From Olsenella profusa F0195 (GTDB lineage Bacteria; Actinomycetota; Coriobacteriia; Coriobacteriales; Atopobiaceae), in the NCBI RefSeq assembly GCF_000468755.1, contig NZ_AWEZ01000010.1, positions 1 to 64,000 on the forward strand: a stretch of DNA of 64,000 nucleotides, read 5' to 3'. Made by a program: the position numbers and the translations under genes. The number at the start of each line of letters is the position of its first letter. Within the stretch, counting starts at the first letter, position 1. The notes below the pieces were generated by a model. The model saw only the letters and a list, made by a program, of their open reading frames with translations, ran no database searches and was not told the origin of the DNA. Shown in pieces: positions 56,478 through 64,000 of the stretch.

Positions 56478-56569
56478 AGGCCCCCACGGGAACGAGGGGG
56501 CCTGACGGATTCGGTAGCGCAGACGGCAGGTTTGGTGAGGCAGGTGCCGTTCGTCCACCGCGAACGGCA
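56478..56569 (-). terminator. two hairpins behind the DedA gene
   Basis: TGCCGTTCG/CGAACGGCA (56545-56553 with 56561-56569, loop of 7) lies 20 bases behind the DedA stop. AGGCCCCC/GGGGGCCT (56478-56485 with 56496-56503) follows. No long T-run is present. They probably end DedA transcription before the permuted GH3 gene; the rest of 56349-56589 has no gene. Confidence 0.55.
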
Positions 56570-56589
56570 GGGAGGTGCCGACACCCGAC

Positions 56590-57237
56590 CTAGGTGCGAC
56601 GGGGCCTGAGCCGTGCGCGCACGAGCCCCACGACCGTGGGCACGAGCGAGACGACAACGATGCCCACGATGAGCAGCTCGAAGTGCTCCTGGACCACGGG
56701 TATGCCGCCAAAGAAGAAGCCCAACAAGGTGAACAGCGTGGACCACGTGATGCCGCCCAGCACGTTCCACACGACGAAGTTGCGCCAGTGCATGCCGCCC
56801 ATGCCAGCGATGAAGGGCACGAAGGTGCGGATGAACGGGAAGAAGCGCCCGAGGAAGATGGCCAGGTGGCCCCACTTGTCCAGGAACGCCCGGCTCTTCT
56901 CGATGCGTTCGGGCGTCATGGCCTTGACCTTGCCCGATGCGATGATGCGACGCCCAAAGAAGTGGCCGATCATGAAGTTGCACTGGTCACCCAGGATGGC
57001 CGCCGACCACGCGACGGCAAGCAGCGCGATGATGTTGAACCCGCCACCCTGAGCGAAGAAGCCCGAGGCAAAGAGGAGGGAGTCCCCCGGCAGGAAGGGG
57101 AAGAACACCACGCCCGTCTCGATGAACACGATGACGAAGACCAGACCGTACGCCGCAAGGGGTCCCATGGCTATGGCACCGGCGATGGCACCGCGCGGAT
57201 CCTTGAGAAGCTCGGCGATGAAGTTGAAGAATCCCAT
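56590..57237 (-). CDS. DedA family membrane protein
   Basis: 215 residues, a VTT/DedA membrane protein linked to lipid-carrier (undecaprenyl-phosphate or phospholipid) flipping and membrane homeostasis. Typical segments are FIETGVVFFPFLPGDSLLFA, then LGDQCNFMIGHFFGRRI, then the conserved FLGRFFPFIRTFVPFIAGMG and the helix WNVLGGITWSTLFTLLGFFF. The start at 57237 gives the usual short N-terminus; the longer frame from 57405 overlaps the SRP RNA and is false. Confidence 0.93.
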   Translation of the reverse strand: MGFFNFIAELLKDPRGAIAGAIAMGPLAAYGLVFVIVFIETGVVFFPFLPGDSLLFASGFFAQGGGFNIIALLAVAWSAAILGDQCNFMIGHFFGRRIIASGKVKAMTPERIEKSRAFLDKWGHLAIFLGRFFPFIRTFVPFIAGMGGMHWRNFVVWNVLGGITWSTLFTLLGFFFGGIPVVQEHFELLIVGIVVVSLVPTVVGLVRARLRPRRT

Positions 57238-57300
57238 GCGGCGCAGCTCCCCCTCGCTTGGCCCTCTTGGCAGGCAACGCGCGGCAATGCGCGCAAAAAA

Positions 57301-57405
57301 GTGCACTCGATGGGAACGGGCGCCCGCCAGAGGCCCCTTATGGCTGCTGCCTTCCGACCCTGACCAGGTTCGAGGTGTAGCGTCGCCCGCACCCATCGAG
57401 CGCAC
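57301..57405 (-). ncRNA. ffs: signal recognition particle RNA (4.5S-like, small bacterial type)
   Basis: The minus strand holds the conserved SRP core GGTCAGGGTCGGAAGGCAGC with its GGAA tetraloop. The ends pair strongly: GTGCGCTCGATGGG at the 5' side with CCCATCGAGTGCAC at the 3' side. The 3' stem is followed by TTTTTT (57295-57300), a terminator. The size of about 105 nt fits the short SRP RNA without an Alu domain. It works with Ffh and FtsY to target membrane proteins. Confidence 0.95.
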
Positions 57406-57558
57406 TCGCAGCTACACTTTACCAAAGCTCCGCCTCGTCTGCCAAAACTGCATGAATGGGCAGGCCACGCCTGGGCCACCATCCCCGAGCACAGGGGACG
57501 GGGATACCGTGCGCATGCGCTACCCTATCCACGGATGGCCACGTTGATGGGGGGATCC

Positions 57559-59370
57559 ATGATCAACAGCTACTGCAAGAAGCCGCTCTGGGAATGCAAT
57601 GGGACGCTCGTGAGGGTGGCCCAGGGCCAACAGGCCGCCGACACCGTCATCAAGGACGTCCGCCTCGTGAGCGTGACCACCCATGAGGTGCTCGAGCGCA
57701 CCGACATCGCCCTCTCCTGTGGACGCGTGGCCTATCTGGGCATCGATGGTCACAGCGCCGACCACTGCATCGGAGCGGGCACCACGGTCGTCGACGCCCA
57801 TGGGCTCTACGCCACGCCGGGCCTGCTCGACAGCCACATCCACATCGAGTCGTCCATGGTGGGACCTTCCGAGTATGCGCGCGCCGTGGTCCCCCATGGG
57901 ACCACGGGCCTCTACGCCGATCCCCACGAGGTGGCCAACGTACGCGGCCTCGAGGGCGTCAGGGCCATGTGGGCAGACGCCGCCCGCACGCCCCTCAAGG
58001 CCATGCTCACCACGCCATCGTGCGTGCCCGCCGTCACGGGGGTGGAGGACACCGGTGCCGACATCGGAGCCGCCGATGTGGCCCAGACCATGGCCTGGAG
58101 CGAGACCTGCGCCTTGGGCGAGATGATGAACTTCCCCGGGGTGCTCTCGTGCGAGGAGCGCCCCCTTGACGAGATTCGCGAGACCCTCAGGGCCGACCGC
58201 GTGGTGACGGGCCACTACGTGAGCGCAGACACCGATCGTGGGCTCAATGCCTACGTCGCCTCGGGCGTCTCGAGCTGCCACGAGTCCGGCAGCTTCGACG
58301 AGGTGCTGGCGAAGCTGCGCCTGGGGATGCATGCCCAGCTGCGCCAGGGCTCCGCCTGGCTCAACCTGCCCGGCTACCTCCCTCGACTCATCGAGAGCGG
58401 CGTGGACACGCGCCTCTGCATGCTCTGCACAGACGATTCCCATCCTCACACCATCGTGGGGGACGGCCACATGGACCGCGTGCTGCGCACGGCCGTCGGC
58501 CTGGGGCTCGACCCCGTGACCGCCGTGCAGATGGCGACCACCAACACCGCCACCTACTTTGGGGTGGGACGGGACATGGGTGCCGTCGTCCCCGGCGCGT
58601 GCGCCGACATCGTGCTATGGGACGACCTCAAGGACTTCCGCGCGCGGATGGTCTGGATCGATGGCGAGCTCGTGGCCCAGGATGGGCGCGCCCTCTTCGA
58701 GGTGGGGCCCTTTGCGTGGCCCATGTTCATGACGAACACGATGGAGCTCGGTGACCTCCTGACGCCCGAGGCGTTCCAGTTTGCCTGCGATCGCCCAGAC
58801 GGCCACTGCATGGTGCATGCCATCGAGGTCAACGCTGGCGATACCATCACCCGGGACGCCATCGTGGAGGTGCCCGTGCACGATGGCCTCCTGCAGGCCG
58901 ACCCCGCCCATGACATTCTCAAGCTCTGCGTCTTCGACCGCCACCATGGCGGCGCGGGCACCTACTCCCATGGCTTCGCCACCGGCTTTGGCGTGCACGG
59001 CGCCCTCGCACAGACGGTGAGCCACGATGCCCACAACCTCCTGGTGATGGGCGACAACGACGCCGACATGCTGCTGGCGGCACGCACGCTCGAGGCGTGT
59101 GGCGGTGGTGAGGTGGCCGTGCAGGAGGGCAGGGTCTTGGCCCTGGTGGAACTCCCCGTCTGCGGCCTCATGAGCGACAAGCCCGTCGAGGTGGTCTCCG
59201 ACGAGGTGTCCCGCATCGAGGAGGCCTGGCGGCAGATGGGCTGCAGGCTGCCGTCACCGTTCATGACCATGGGCGTCATGTCGCTGGCCTGCGTGCCCGT
59301 GCTGCGCCAGACCAACCGCGGCTACGTGAACTGCACGACCTTCGAGACGGAGCCCCTCATCGCGGACTAG
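57559..59370 (+). CDS. ade: adenine deaminase
   Basis: A metallo-hydrolase of about 603 residues of the bacterial adenine deaminase family (AdeC type) that turns adenine into hypoxanthine and ammonia. Landmarks are LLDSHIHIESSMVGPSEYAR (metal-binding His pair), LYADPHEVANVRGLEGV, CTDDSHPHTIVGDGHMDRV and a C-terminal block with LPVCGLMSDKPVEVV. I chose ATG 57559 with GGGGGGATCC upstream; ATG 57535 would add eight residues. It stands alone, divergent from the SRP RNA, in purine salvage. Confidence 0.94.
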   Translation: MINSYCKKPLWECNGTLVRVAQGQQAADTVIKDVRLVSVTTHEVLERTDIALSCGRVAYLGIDGHSADHCIGAGTTVVDAHGLYATPGLLDSHIHIESSMVGPSEYARAVVPHGTTGLYADPHEVANVRGLEGVRAMWADAARTPLKAMLTTPSCVPAVTGVEDTGADIGAADVAQTMAWSETCALGEMMNFPGVLSCEERPLDEIRETLRADRVVTGHYVSADTDRGLNAYVASGVSSCHESGSFDEVLAKLRLGMHAQLRQGSAWLNLPGYLPRLIESGVDTRLCMLCTDDSHPHTIVGDGHMDRVLRTAVGLGLDPVTAVQMATTNTATYFGVGRDMGAVVPGACADIVLWDDLKDFRARMVWIDGELVAQDGRALFEVGPFAWPMFMTNTMELGDLLTPEAFQFACDRPDGHCMVHAIEVNAGDTITRDAIVEVPVHDGLLQADPAHDILKLCVFDRHHGGAGTYSHGFATGFGVHGALAQTVSHDAHNLLVMGDNDADMLLAARTLEACGGGEVAVQEGRVLALVELPVCGLMSDKPVEVVSDEVSRIEEAWRQMGCRLPSPFMTMGVMSLACVPVLRQTNRGYVNCTTFETEPLIAD

Positions 59371-59389
59371 CCGACAGTTTGGCCAGATC

Positions 59390-60541
59390 CTATGCGTTCC
59401 GCCTGCCCCGGTTGAGGTACTCGCCCAGCCACGGCACGGCATAGGCCACCTCACCCTTCCTGGTGGCGCGCACTACGTGCCCGTCGATGAGGCTCGACCG
59501 GTACTTGCTCCCCCAGCTGTGGCTCTTGCCGCAGCGTTCCGCGACCTCCGTCACCCTGCTGGATGCGGGGTAGTCTTGCGCCATGGCCTCCACGAACATC
59601 CGCTGCGCCCCGGTGAGCCCCCTCACGAGCGGCGCGCACACGGCCTCCTGGAAGGCCAGGGAGGCATCCTCCCGCGCGTTGCACAGGTCAAGCTCCCCTA
59701 TGATGCTCGCATGGCGGCGCTCGGCAGACTGCCACAGGTAGTAGCCCATCAGCTGGACCATGTAGGGATAGCCTCCCGAGGCCTCGGCGGCCTCAAGCGC
59801 GAGATCACCCGAGATGCGCTTGCCCGACGCGGCCATCGTCTGCAGGTAGGCCCGGCGCACGTCCGCAATGAGCACATCCCCCAGGCTGTAGTGCACGCAG
59901 CGGCGCAGGAAGGTAAGGACCTCGTCGTTGGTCAGGTCATCCACGAGCGCCGGAAGCCCCGCAAAGACGAAGGCGATGCCGTGCTTCTCCGTGTCGGGGA
60001 CGTCGCGCATGTCCTCGTCGCGGATGACATGCTGGACGGCCGTGGCGATCGCGATCAGCTCGTTACGGGATGCCGCCTGTGTCTCGTCGACGGTGAAGGC
60101 GATGCCCTTGCCCGCCGGCATGCCTGCCAGGCGCTGCTCGATCGCACGGCGGAGGGTCACCGGCGCCGCGGCGGCCGAGAGGCGCACACCGCCCAGGCGT
60201 GCCGAGACCTGTCCCACCGTAAGCTCCGGCGCGAGATCGACCCCCGTGAGGCTCAGGCCATCGTCCGCGAGGGCGCTCACGATGCGCTCGGCCATGCCCC
60301 TCGACGCCGTCTCGGAGACGACCAGCCACCCGTTGGCCTGGGCGACGCGGCCGAGCTCCGTGAGCAGGACGGTCTTGCCATAGCCCCGCTGCCCGGTGAT
60401 AAGCATGAGACGCTCCGGTGCCCCGGCACCGTTGCGCAGACCGTCCTGGAAGTCCGCAATCACGTTGTCGCGGCCGATGAGGATGGGCGGCATCTTGCCT
60501 GCCGTGGGCTTGAAGGGGTTGACCTGCAGCGCTGCTGACAT
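59390..60541 (-). CDS. AAA-type ATP-binding protein of unknown role
   Basis: 383 residues. It has an AAA/STAND-like NTPase: Walker A LITGQRGYGKTVLLTEL (about residue 50-65), Walker B IAFTVDETQAA, then a helical region (GGYPYMVQLMGYYLWQSAER) and a C-terminal winged-helix-like end (SSRVTEVAERCGKSHSWGSK). The family is common in actinobacteria; its members begin NPF.PT.G..P..L.GR and have no known function. The start at 60541 gives that N-terminus. AT-rich DNA upstream (60560-60610) may hold its promoter. Confidence 0.8.
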   Translation of the reverse strand: MSAALQVNPFKPTAGKMPPILIGRDNVIADFQDGLRNGAGAPERLMLITGQRGYGKTVLLTELGRVAQANGWLVVSETASRGMAERIVSALADDGLSLTGVDLAPELTVGQVSARLGGVRLSAAAAPVTLRRAIEQRLAGMPAGKGIAFTVDETQAASRNELIAIATAVQHVIRDEDMRDVPDTEKHGIAFVFAGLPALVDDLTNDEVLTFLRRCVHYSLGDVLIADVRRAYLQTMAASGKRISGDLALEAAEASGGYPYMVQLMGYYLWQSAERRHASIIGELDLCNAREDASLAFQEAVCAPLVRGLTGAQRMFVEAMAQDYPASSRVTEVAERCGKSHSWGSKYRSSLIDGHVVRATRKGEVAYAVPWLGEYLNRGRRNA

Positions 60542-60654
60542 ACGATTCACCGTTCTTACCTGTCCCGCATATAGATTCCACACCACCTTATACTATTACA
60601 TACCGTTTTCTACTCTATGCCTCAGGGGATCACACGCGGCGGCCGGAGGCAAGG

Positions 60655-60686
60655 AGGCCCGACCACACCACCGTGTGGCCGGGCCT
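60655..60686 (-). terminator. stem-loop terminator behind pgi
   Basis: In the minus transcript a 14-bp stem (AGGCCCGGCCACAC / GTGUGGUCGGGCCU, one G-U pair that exists only on this strand, loop of 4) lies 36 bases behind the pgi stop. It has only a weak T-tract (CCTTGCC). The G-U pairing supports the minus strand as the active one. Confidence 0.7.
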
Positions 60687-60722
60687 CCCCATGCGACTGT
60701 CACATGGCCACGATATGGCCTT

Positions 60723-62414
60723 TCACCTGCGCACCTTGCGGTAGAACGCGATGAGCGCCCTGGTGCTCTCGTCCTGGGCGGACAGCGCCTCGTCGTCGTG
60801 GAAGGCGGGCGTGATCTGCTTGGCCAACTGCTTGCCCAGCTCGACGCCCCACTGGTCAAAGGAGTCGATCCCCCACACCGTACCCTCCACGAACGTGATG
60901 TGCTCATAGAGCGCCACGAGCATGCCCAGCGCATGGGCGTTCAGCTCGTCGCCAAAGATGGAGGTCGTGGGCCTGTTGCCCTCGAACACGCGGGCGGGCA
61001 CCATCCACTCGGCCGTGCCCTCGGCGCGCACCTCCTCGGCCGTCTTGCCAAACGCCAGCGCCTTGGTCTGCGCAAGGAAGTTGGCCAAGAGCAGCTCGTG
61101 GACGTCCTGCTCCCCATCCCTGTTGGGGTTGGCCGTGTTCGCAAAGGCGATGAAGTCGGCGGGGATCAGGTGCGTGCCCTGATGGATGAGCTGATAGAAC
61201 GAGTGCTGGCCATTGGTGCCCGCCTCGCCCCAGAAGATCTCGCCCGTCTTGGTGGTGACGGCCGTGCCGTCCCAGCGCGTGGACTTGCCGTTGGACTCCA
61301 TCGTGAGCTGCTGCAGATAGGCAGGGAAGCGGTGCAGATACTGGTTGTACGGGAGCACGGCGTGGCTCTCGGCTCCCCAGAAGTTCGCATACCACACGTT
61401 CATGAGACCCATGAGCGCAACGACGTTCTGCTCGAGCGGCGTCTCGCAGAAGTAGGTGTCCACCTCATGGAAGCCTGCCAGAAGCTCGTCGAACACCTCG
61501 GGGCCATAGGCCAGGATCACCGAGAGGCCCACCGCCGCGTCGACCGAGTAGCGGCCACCGACCCAGCTCCAGAAGCCGAAGGCGTTCTGGGGGTCGATGC
61601 CGAACTCCTCCACCAGCTTGAGATTGGTGGACACGGCCACGAAGTGGCTCGCGATGGCCTTGGCCACAGACTCGTCCCCGCCGTCGATGGCGCCCTGTGA
61701 CGTCAGGCCACCAAGCAGCCAGGTGCGCACCTCACGCGCGTTGGTCATGGTCTCGAGCGTGGTGAACGTCTTGGAGACGACCACCACGAGCGTGGTCTCG
61801 GGATCGAGCCCCTTGACCTTCTCGGACATGTCGTTGGGGTCGATGTTGGAGACGTAGTGCACCCTGACGGCGCGCGGCAGGGCCCCCAGGGCCTCGTACA
61901 CCATGACGGGGCCAAGATCGGACCCGCCGATGCCGATCGACACGACGTCGGTGATGGCCCTGCCCGTGACGCCCTTCCATACCCCCGAGCGCACGTCGTT
62001 CGCAAACGCATACATGCGGTCGAGCACCTCATGGACGTCCGCCACGCAATCCTGGCCGTCCACGATGAGGGCGCCCGCGTCAGAGGCGGGACGCCGCAGC
62101 GCCGTGTGCAGCACGGCACGATCCTCGGTGGTGTTGATGTGCGCGCCGGAGAACATGGCATCGCGCCGCGGCTCGATGCCCACTGCCCTGCCCAGCGCGA
62201 CGAGCAGCTTGACGGTCTCGTCCGTCACGAGGTTCTTGGACAGGTCGATGTGCAGCTCCCCCAGATCGAACGAGAGCTTCCTCACGCGCTGGGGATCAGT
62301 GGAAAAGCACTGCTTGAGAGAGAATTCCCTCGTCTGCAGCCGTTCATGGTGATCCCTGAGCGCGGTCCACTCGCTGGTATGAGTGACATCGATGGGTGCT
62401 ACAACCTCTGCCAT
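60723..62414 (-). CDS. pgi: glucose-6-phosphate isomerase
   Basis: 563 residues, interconverting glucose-6-P and fructose-6-P. Family blocks are [59 protein letters not shown] and [20 protein letters not shown] (active-site region), with a C-terminal [17 protein letters not shown]. The length fits the long bacterial/eukaryotic type. The start at 62414 follows AAGGAGCAGC. It links PTS sugars and glycogen to the phosphoketolase route. Confidence 0.97.
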   Translation of the reverse strand: MAEVVAPIDVTHTSEWTALRDHHERLQTREFSLKQCFSTDPQRVRKLSFDLGELHIDLSKNLVTDETVKLLVALGRAVGIEPRRDAMFSGAHINTTEDRAVLHTALRRPASDAGALIVDGQDCVADVHEVLDRMYAFANDVRSGVWKGVTGRAITDVVSIGIGGSDLGPVMVYEALGALPRAVRVHYVSNIDPNDMSEKVKGLDPETTLVVVVSKTFTTLETMTNAREVRTWLLGGLTSQGAIDGGDESVAKAIASHFVAVSTNLKLVEEFGIDPQNAFGFWSWVGGRYSVDAAVGLSVILAYGPEVFDELLAGFHEVDTYFCETPLEQNVVALMGLMNVWYANFWGAESHAVLPYNQYLHRFPAYLQQLTMESNGKSTRWDGTAVTTKTGEIFWGEAGTNGQHSFYQLIHQGTHLIPADFIAFANTANPNRDGEQDVHELLLANFLAQTKALAFGKTAEEVRAEGTAEWMVPARVFEGNRPTTSIFGDELNAHALGMLVALYEHITFVEGTVWGIDSFDQWGVELGKQLAKQITPAFHDDEALSAQDESTRALIAFYRKVRR

Positions 62415-62741
62415 GGTGCTGCTCCTTCTCCCGCATCCGACCCCTGCGACACGGCTCCCCTAGGCATGAACCGCCCCGTTAGCCATATGCTCATCTTAGC
62501 GCACGGAACGTCCGGCGACCGACAAAACGGCCCGCGATCCCGGCGCCGGAGTCGTTCGCAGTCGCCAGCGGAGCCTCCTCGAGTCGTTCGCAAAACGCCG
62601 TAACCCGCTCATCGTAGACATGCAGGCACATGTGTTATTGATAAGGCTATAAGCAGAGAATGGGGGGTAAGGTTTGCATACGACCCAAGGCGACTGCACC
62701 GCACATTGCGTACGACTCCCACGGCGATGACGGGGGGGTGG
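62415..62741. repeat. gene-free leader of pgi with a 12-bp direct repeat
   Basis: This 327-bp gap shows no credible gene. GAGTCGTTCGCA occurs twice, at 62549-62560 and 62581-62592 (32 bp apart, about three helical turns), 135-178 bp ahead of the pgi start. A patch around 62630-62660 is AT-rich and probably holds the promoter. The repeats look like a pair of regulator sites. Confidence 0.45.
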
Positions 62742-63296
62742 CTAGTAGGGCTCGCCAAGAGGCGGCAGCTGCTTGAGGCGGGCCCACATCAGCTGCTTCT
62801 GTGCCTCCTCGCCCAGCGCCGCCGCAAATCCACCCAGGTTGAGCACGCGCATGCCCAGCACGTCGACAACCAGACCCGCCTCGAGCATGCTCTGGTGAAT
62901 GTCTGGCAGCCCCACCAGTTCGTCCGCCAACGCCTCCCTCAGGGCGGCGGCGGCCGTCTCGTCGCACACGATGAGCGTGTCCGGATCGAGCGTCACCACT
63001 GCGAGGCGCAGCAGCTCCGCATCGAGTGCGCGTCCCCCCTCATCCACTGCGGCAAGGCCGCACCAGTCCTCCGGTGCATAGCCCAGCGCCGTCAGCGACG
63101 CCCGGAGCGCCGTGCCGTCCGGGCCGCCCAGCAGCGGGGCTCCCGTGCGCTCGGCGTCGGAGAGATCCCCCTTGACCAGGCACACGCTCGAGAGGGCGTT
63201 GCCCACCATGCGCACGCCGCGCTCGACAAGCGCGACAATCTCCCTGCGCGTCTTGGCGAGATATGCTGCGCGGCGGTCTTCCTGCATCTGCGCCAC
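62742..63296 (-). CDS. conserved-looking protein, possibly uracil-DNA-glycosylase-like fold
   Basis: 184 residues from GTG 63296 (an ATG at 63287 is possible). It is soluble, without a signal peptide. Segments such as GAPLLGGPDGTALRASLTAL, then AVVTLDPDTLIVCDETAAAA, recall the layout of family-4-like uracil-DNA glycosylases. The Cys ligands and clear catalytic motif of that family are missing, so the relation is only a guess. GAGGA lies six bases before the GTG. It is divergent from trxA. Confidence 0.6.
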   Translation of the reverse strand: MAQMQEDRRAAYLAKTRREIVALVERGVRMVGNALSSVCLVKGDLSDAERTGAPLLGGPDGTALRASLTALGYAPEDWCGLAAVDEGGRALDAELLRLAVVTLDPDTLIVCDETAAAALREALADELVGLPDIHQSMLEAGLVVDVLGMRVLNLGGFAAALGEEAQKQLMWARLKQLPPLGEPY

Positions 63297-63435
63297 GACC
63301 CTTCCTCATCGGATCTGTATGCGCACCGATTCTACAACTGAAGCCCATCTCTTCTGAATATCCCCGCGCGTCTGGGTATAAGGCAGGCAGTGCCAAACCG
63401 TGCGCTAGCCGCGCACGAACAAGAAGGAGAACCAT

Positions 63436-63753
63436 ATGGCTAACGCGCTTACCGCCGCAGAGTTCGACACCCTGGTCGCAAAGTCCGACAAGCCCGTCCT
63501 CGTGGACTTCTGGGCGTCCTGGTGCGGCCCCTGCCGCGCCCTTGGTCCCGTCATCGAACAGGTGGGCGACGAGATGGCAGACAGGCTCACCGTCCTCAAG
63601 TGCAACGTGGACGACGAGGGCGAGCTTGCCCAGCAGTTCCAGATCGTGTCCATCCCCACGCTCATCCTGTTCAAGGACGGCAAGCCCGCCCACACCATGG
63701 TGGGCAACATGCCCAAGACCGATCTCGTCAAGGAGCTCGAGGCCAACCTGTAG
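63436..63753 (+). CDS. trxA: thioredoxin
   Basis: 105 residues with the redox motif WCGPC (Cys30 and Cys33) and the cis-proline IPTLILF. It reduces protein disulfides using thioredoxin reductase. The start has AAGGAGAACCAT upstream. It has its own terminator, so it is probably transcribed alone from the 139-bp region shared with the divergent gene at 62742-63296. Confidence 0.97.
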   Translation: MANALTAAEFDTLVAKSDKPVLVDFWASWCGPCRALGPVIEQVGDEMADRLTVLKCNVDDEGELAQQFQIVSIPTLILFKDGKPAHTMVGNMPKTDLVKELEANL

Positions 63754-63811
63754 GCTCCTCATGCAGTCCTTCGCTGATGGCGGCAGTGGTATATCCTAGT
63801 CGCCAACAGCC

Positions 63812-63839
63812 AGGGCGGATGCCACACGGCATCCGCCCT
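63812..63839 (+). terminator. terminator of trxA
   Basis: A 12-bp perfect stem (AGGGCGGATGCC / GGCATCCGCCCT, loop ACAC) lies 58 bases behind trxA and is followed by CCTGCTTTCTGC. It is a strong stem with a modest T-tract. Confidence 0.75.
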
Positions 63840-63878
63840 CCTGCTTTCTGCAGGGGATGACGATGGGGGCGCTCTTCC

Positions 63879-64000
63879 ATGGATAGGGGCACAAGGGCAC
63901 ACATACGCGCCGTGCATCGCACGTTCAGGGGGCTCGTGCGGGATAACGTGCACACCATCGTGATGGTCATCGCAATCATCGTGTTCGTCTGGCTGCTCCA
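63879..64000 (+). CDS. start of a membrane protein, cut by window end
   Basis: An open frame from ATG 63879 to the window end gives 40 residues: a basic N-terminus (MDRGTRAHIRAVHRTFRG) and the first hydrophobic helix (TIVMVIAIIVFVWLL). The pattern fits an inner-membrane protein with a cytoplasmic N-terminus. No ribosome site is strong, and family cannot be told from this length. Confidence 0.45.
   Translation, partial: MDRGTRAHIRAVHRTFRGLVRDNVHTIVMVIAIIVFVWLL

Noticed and set aside
57238-57405. N-terminal extension of the DedA frame
   Set aside because: It runs through the SRP RNA; the normal DedA N-terminus begins at 57237.

Overview
The window is GC-rich, almost fully coding DNA from an actinobacterium, most probably a coriobacterium of the Olsenella/Atopobium type. 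This placement is inference. It rests on high GC with strong third-position bias, a short Gram-positive-style SRP RNA, a Firmicutes-like GlgC/GlgD pair, abundant PTS genes, a phosphoketolase, and no sign of respiratory genes. No rRNA, IS transposase, prophage or CRISPR array was seen.

Layout. 1-4.4 kb: an ascorbate-type PTS operon (EIIA, EIIC, EIIB and an unknown partial gene) divergent from a DeoR regulator, then an orphan EIIB. 4.3-7.4 kb: a decayed EIIA with two frameshifts behind phosphoketolase xfp. 7.6-15.5 kb: YitT protein, prfB, secA and a large regulator with a C-terminal SARP-like domain. 15.8-22.2 kb: a mannose-family PTS operon with two FrlB-type SIS deglycases, a HAD phosphatase and a GntR/UTRA regulator, very like a glucoselysine/fructoselysine (gfr/frl) operon, with two operator-like palindromes. 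22.4-23.0 kb: a YafQ/Phd-type toxin-antitoxin pair. 23.0-38.6 kb: mfd, then a glycogen cluster transcribed glgB-glgP-glgC-glgD-glgA and a GH13-GH77 fusion. 38.8-44.6 kb: nth, a 33-bp inverted-repeat element, metY with an operator-like palindrome over its -10, rubrerythrin, a MutY-like glycosylase without the Fe-S cysteines, an Rrf2 regulator, a HAD phosphatase and tRNA-Asp. 44.7-48.7 kb: a membrane protein and dnaX-ybaB-recR. 48.9-56.3 kb: a receiver-less LytTR regulator with a frameshifted GHKL kinase, next to a GtrA-like membrane protein and two membrane-linked GH3 enzymes, one circularly permuted. 56.6-64.0 kb: DedA, SRP RNA, adenine deaminase, an AAA ATPase, pgi, an unknown gene, thioredoxin and the start of a membrane protein.

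How it fits together: the genes describe a fermentative, sugar-phosphate-driven lifestyle. PTS systems bring in ascorbate-like and Amadori-type substrates. Pgi, the glycogen cluster and the amylase/amylomaltase fusion store and recover hexose. Phosphoketolase feeds acetyl-phosphate formation, and GH3 enzymes attack beta-linked sugars. The strongest leads are the histone-H1-like tail on GlgB, the GH13-GH77 fusion, the Fe-S-less MutY-like protein coupled to an Rrf2 regulator, the SPT variant of the RF2 stop-codon motif, the LytTR/GHKL pair beside the membrane GH3 genes, and the Amadori PTS locus with its operators.
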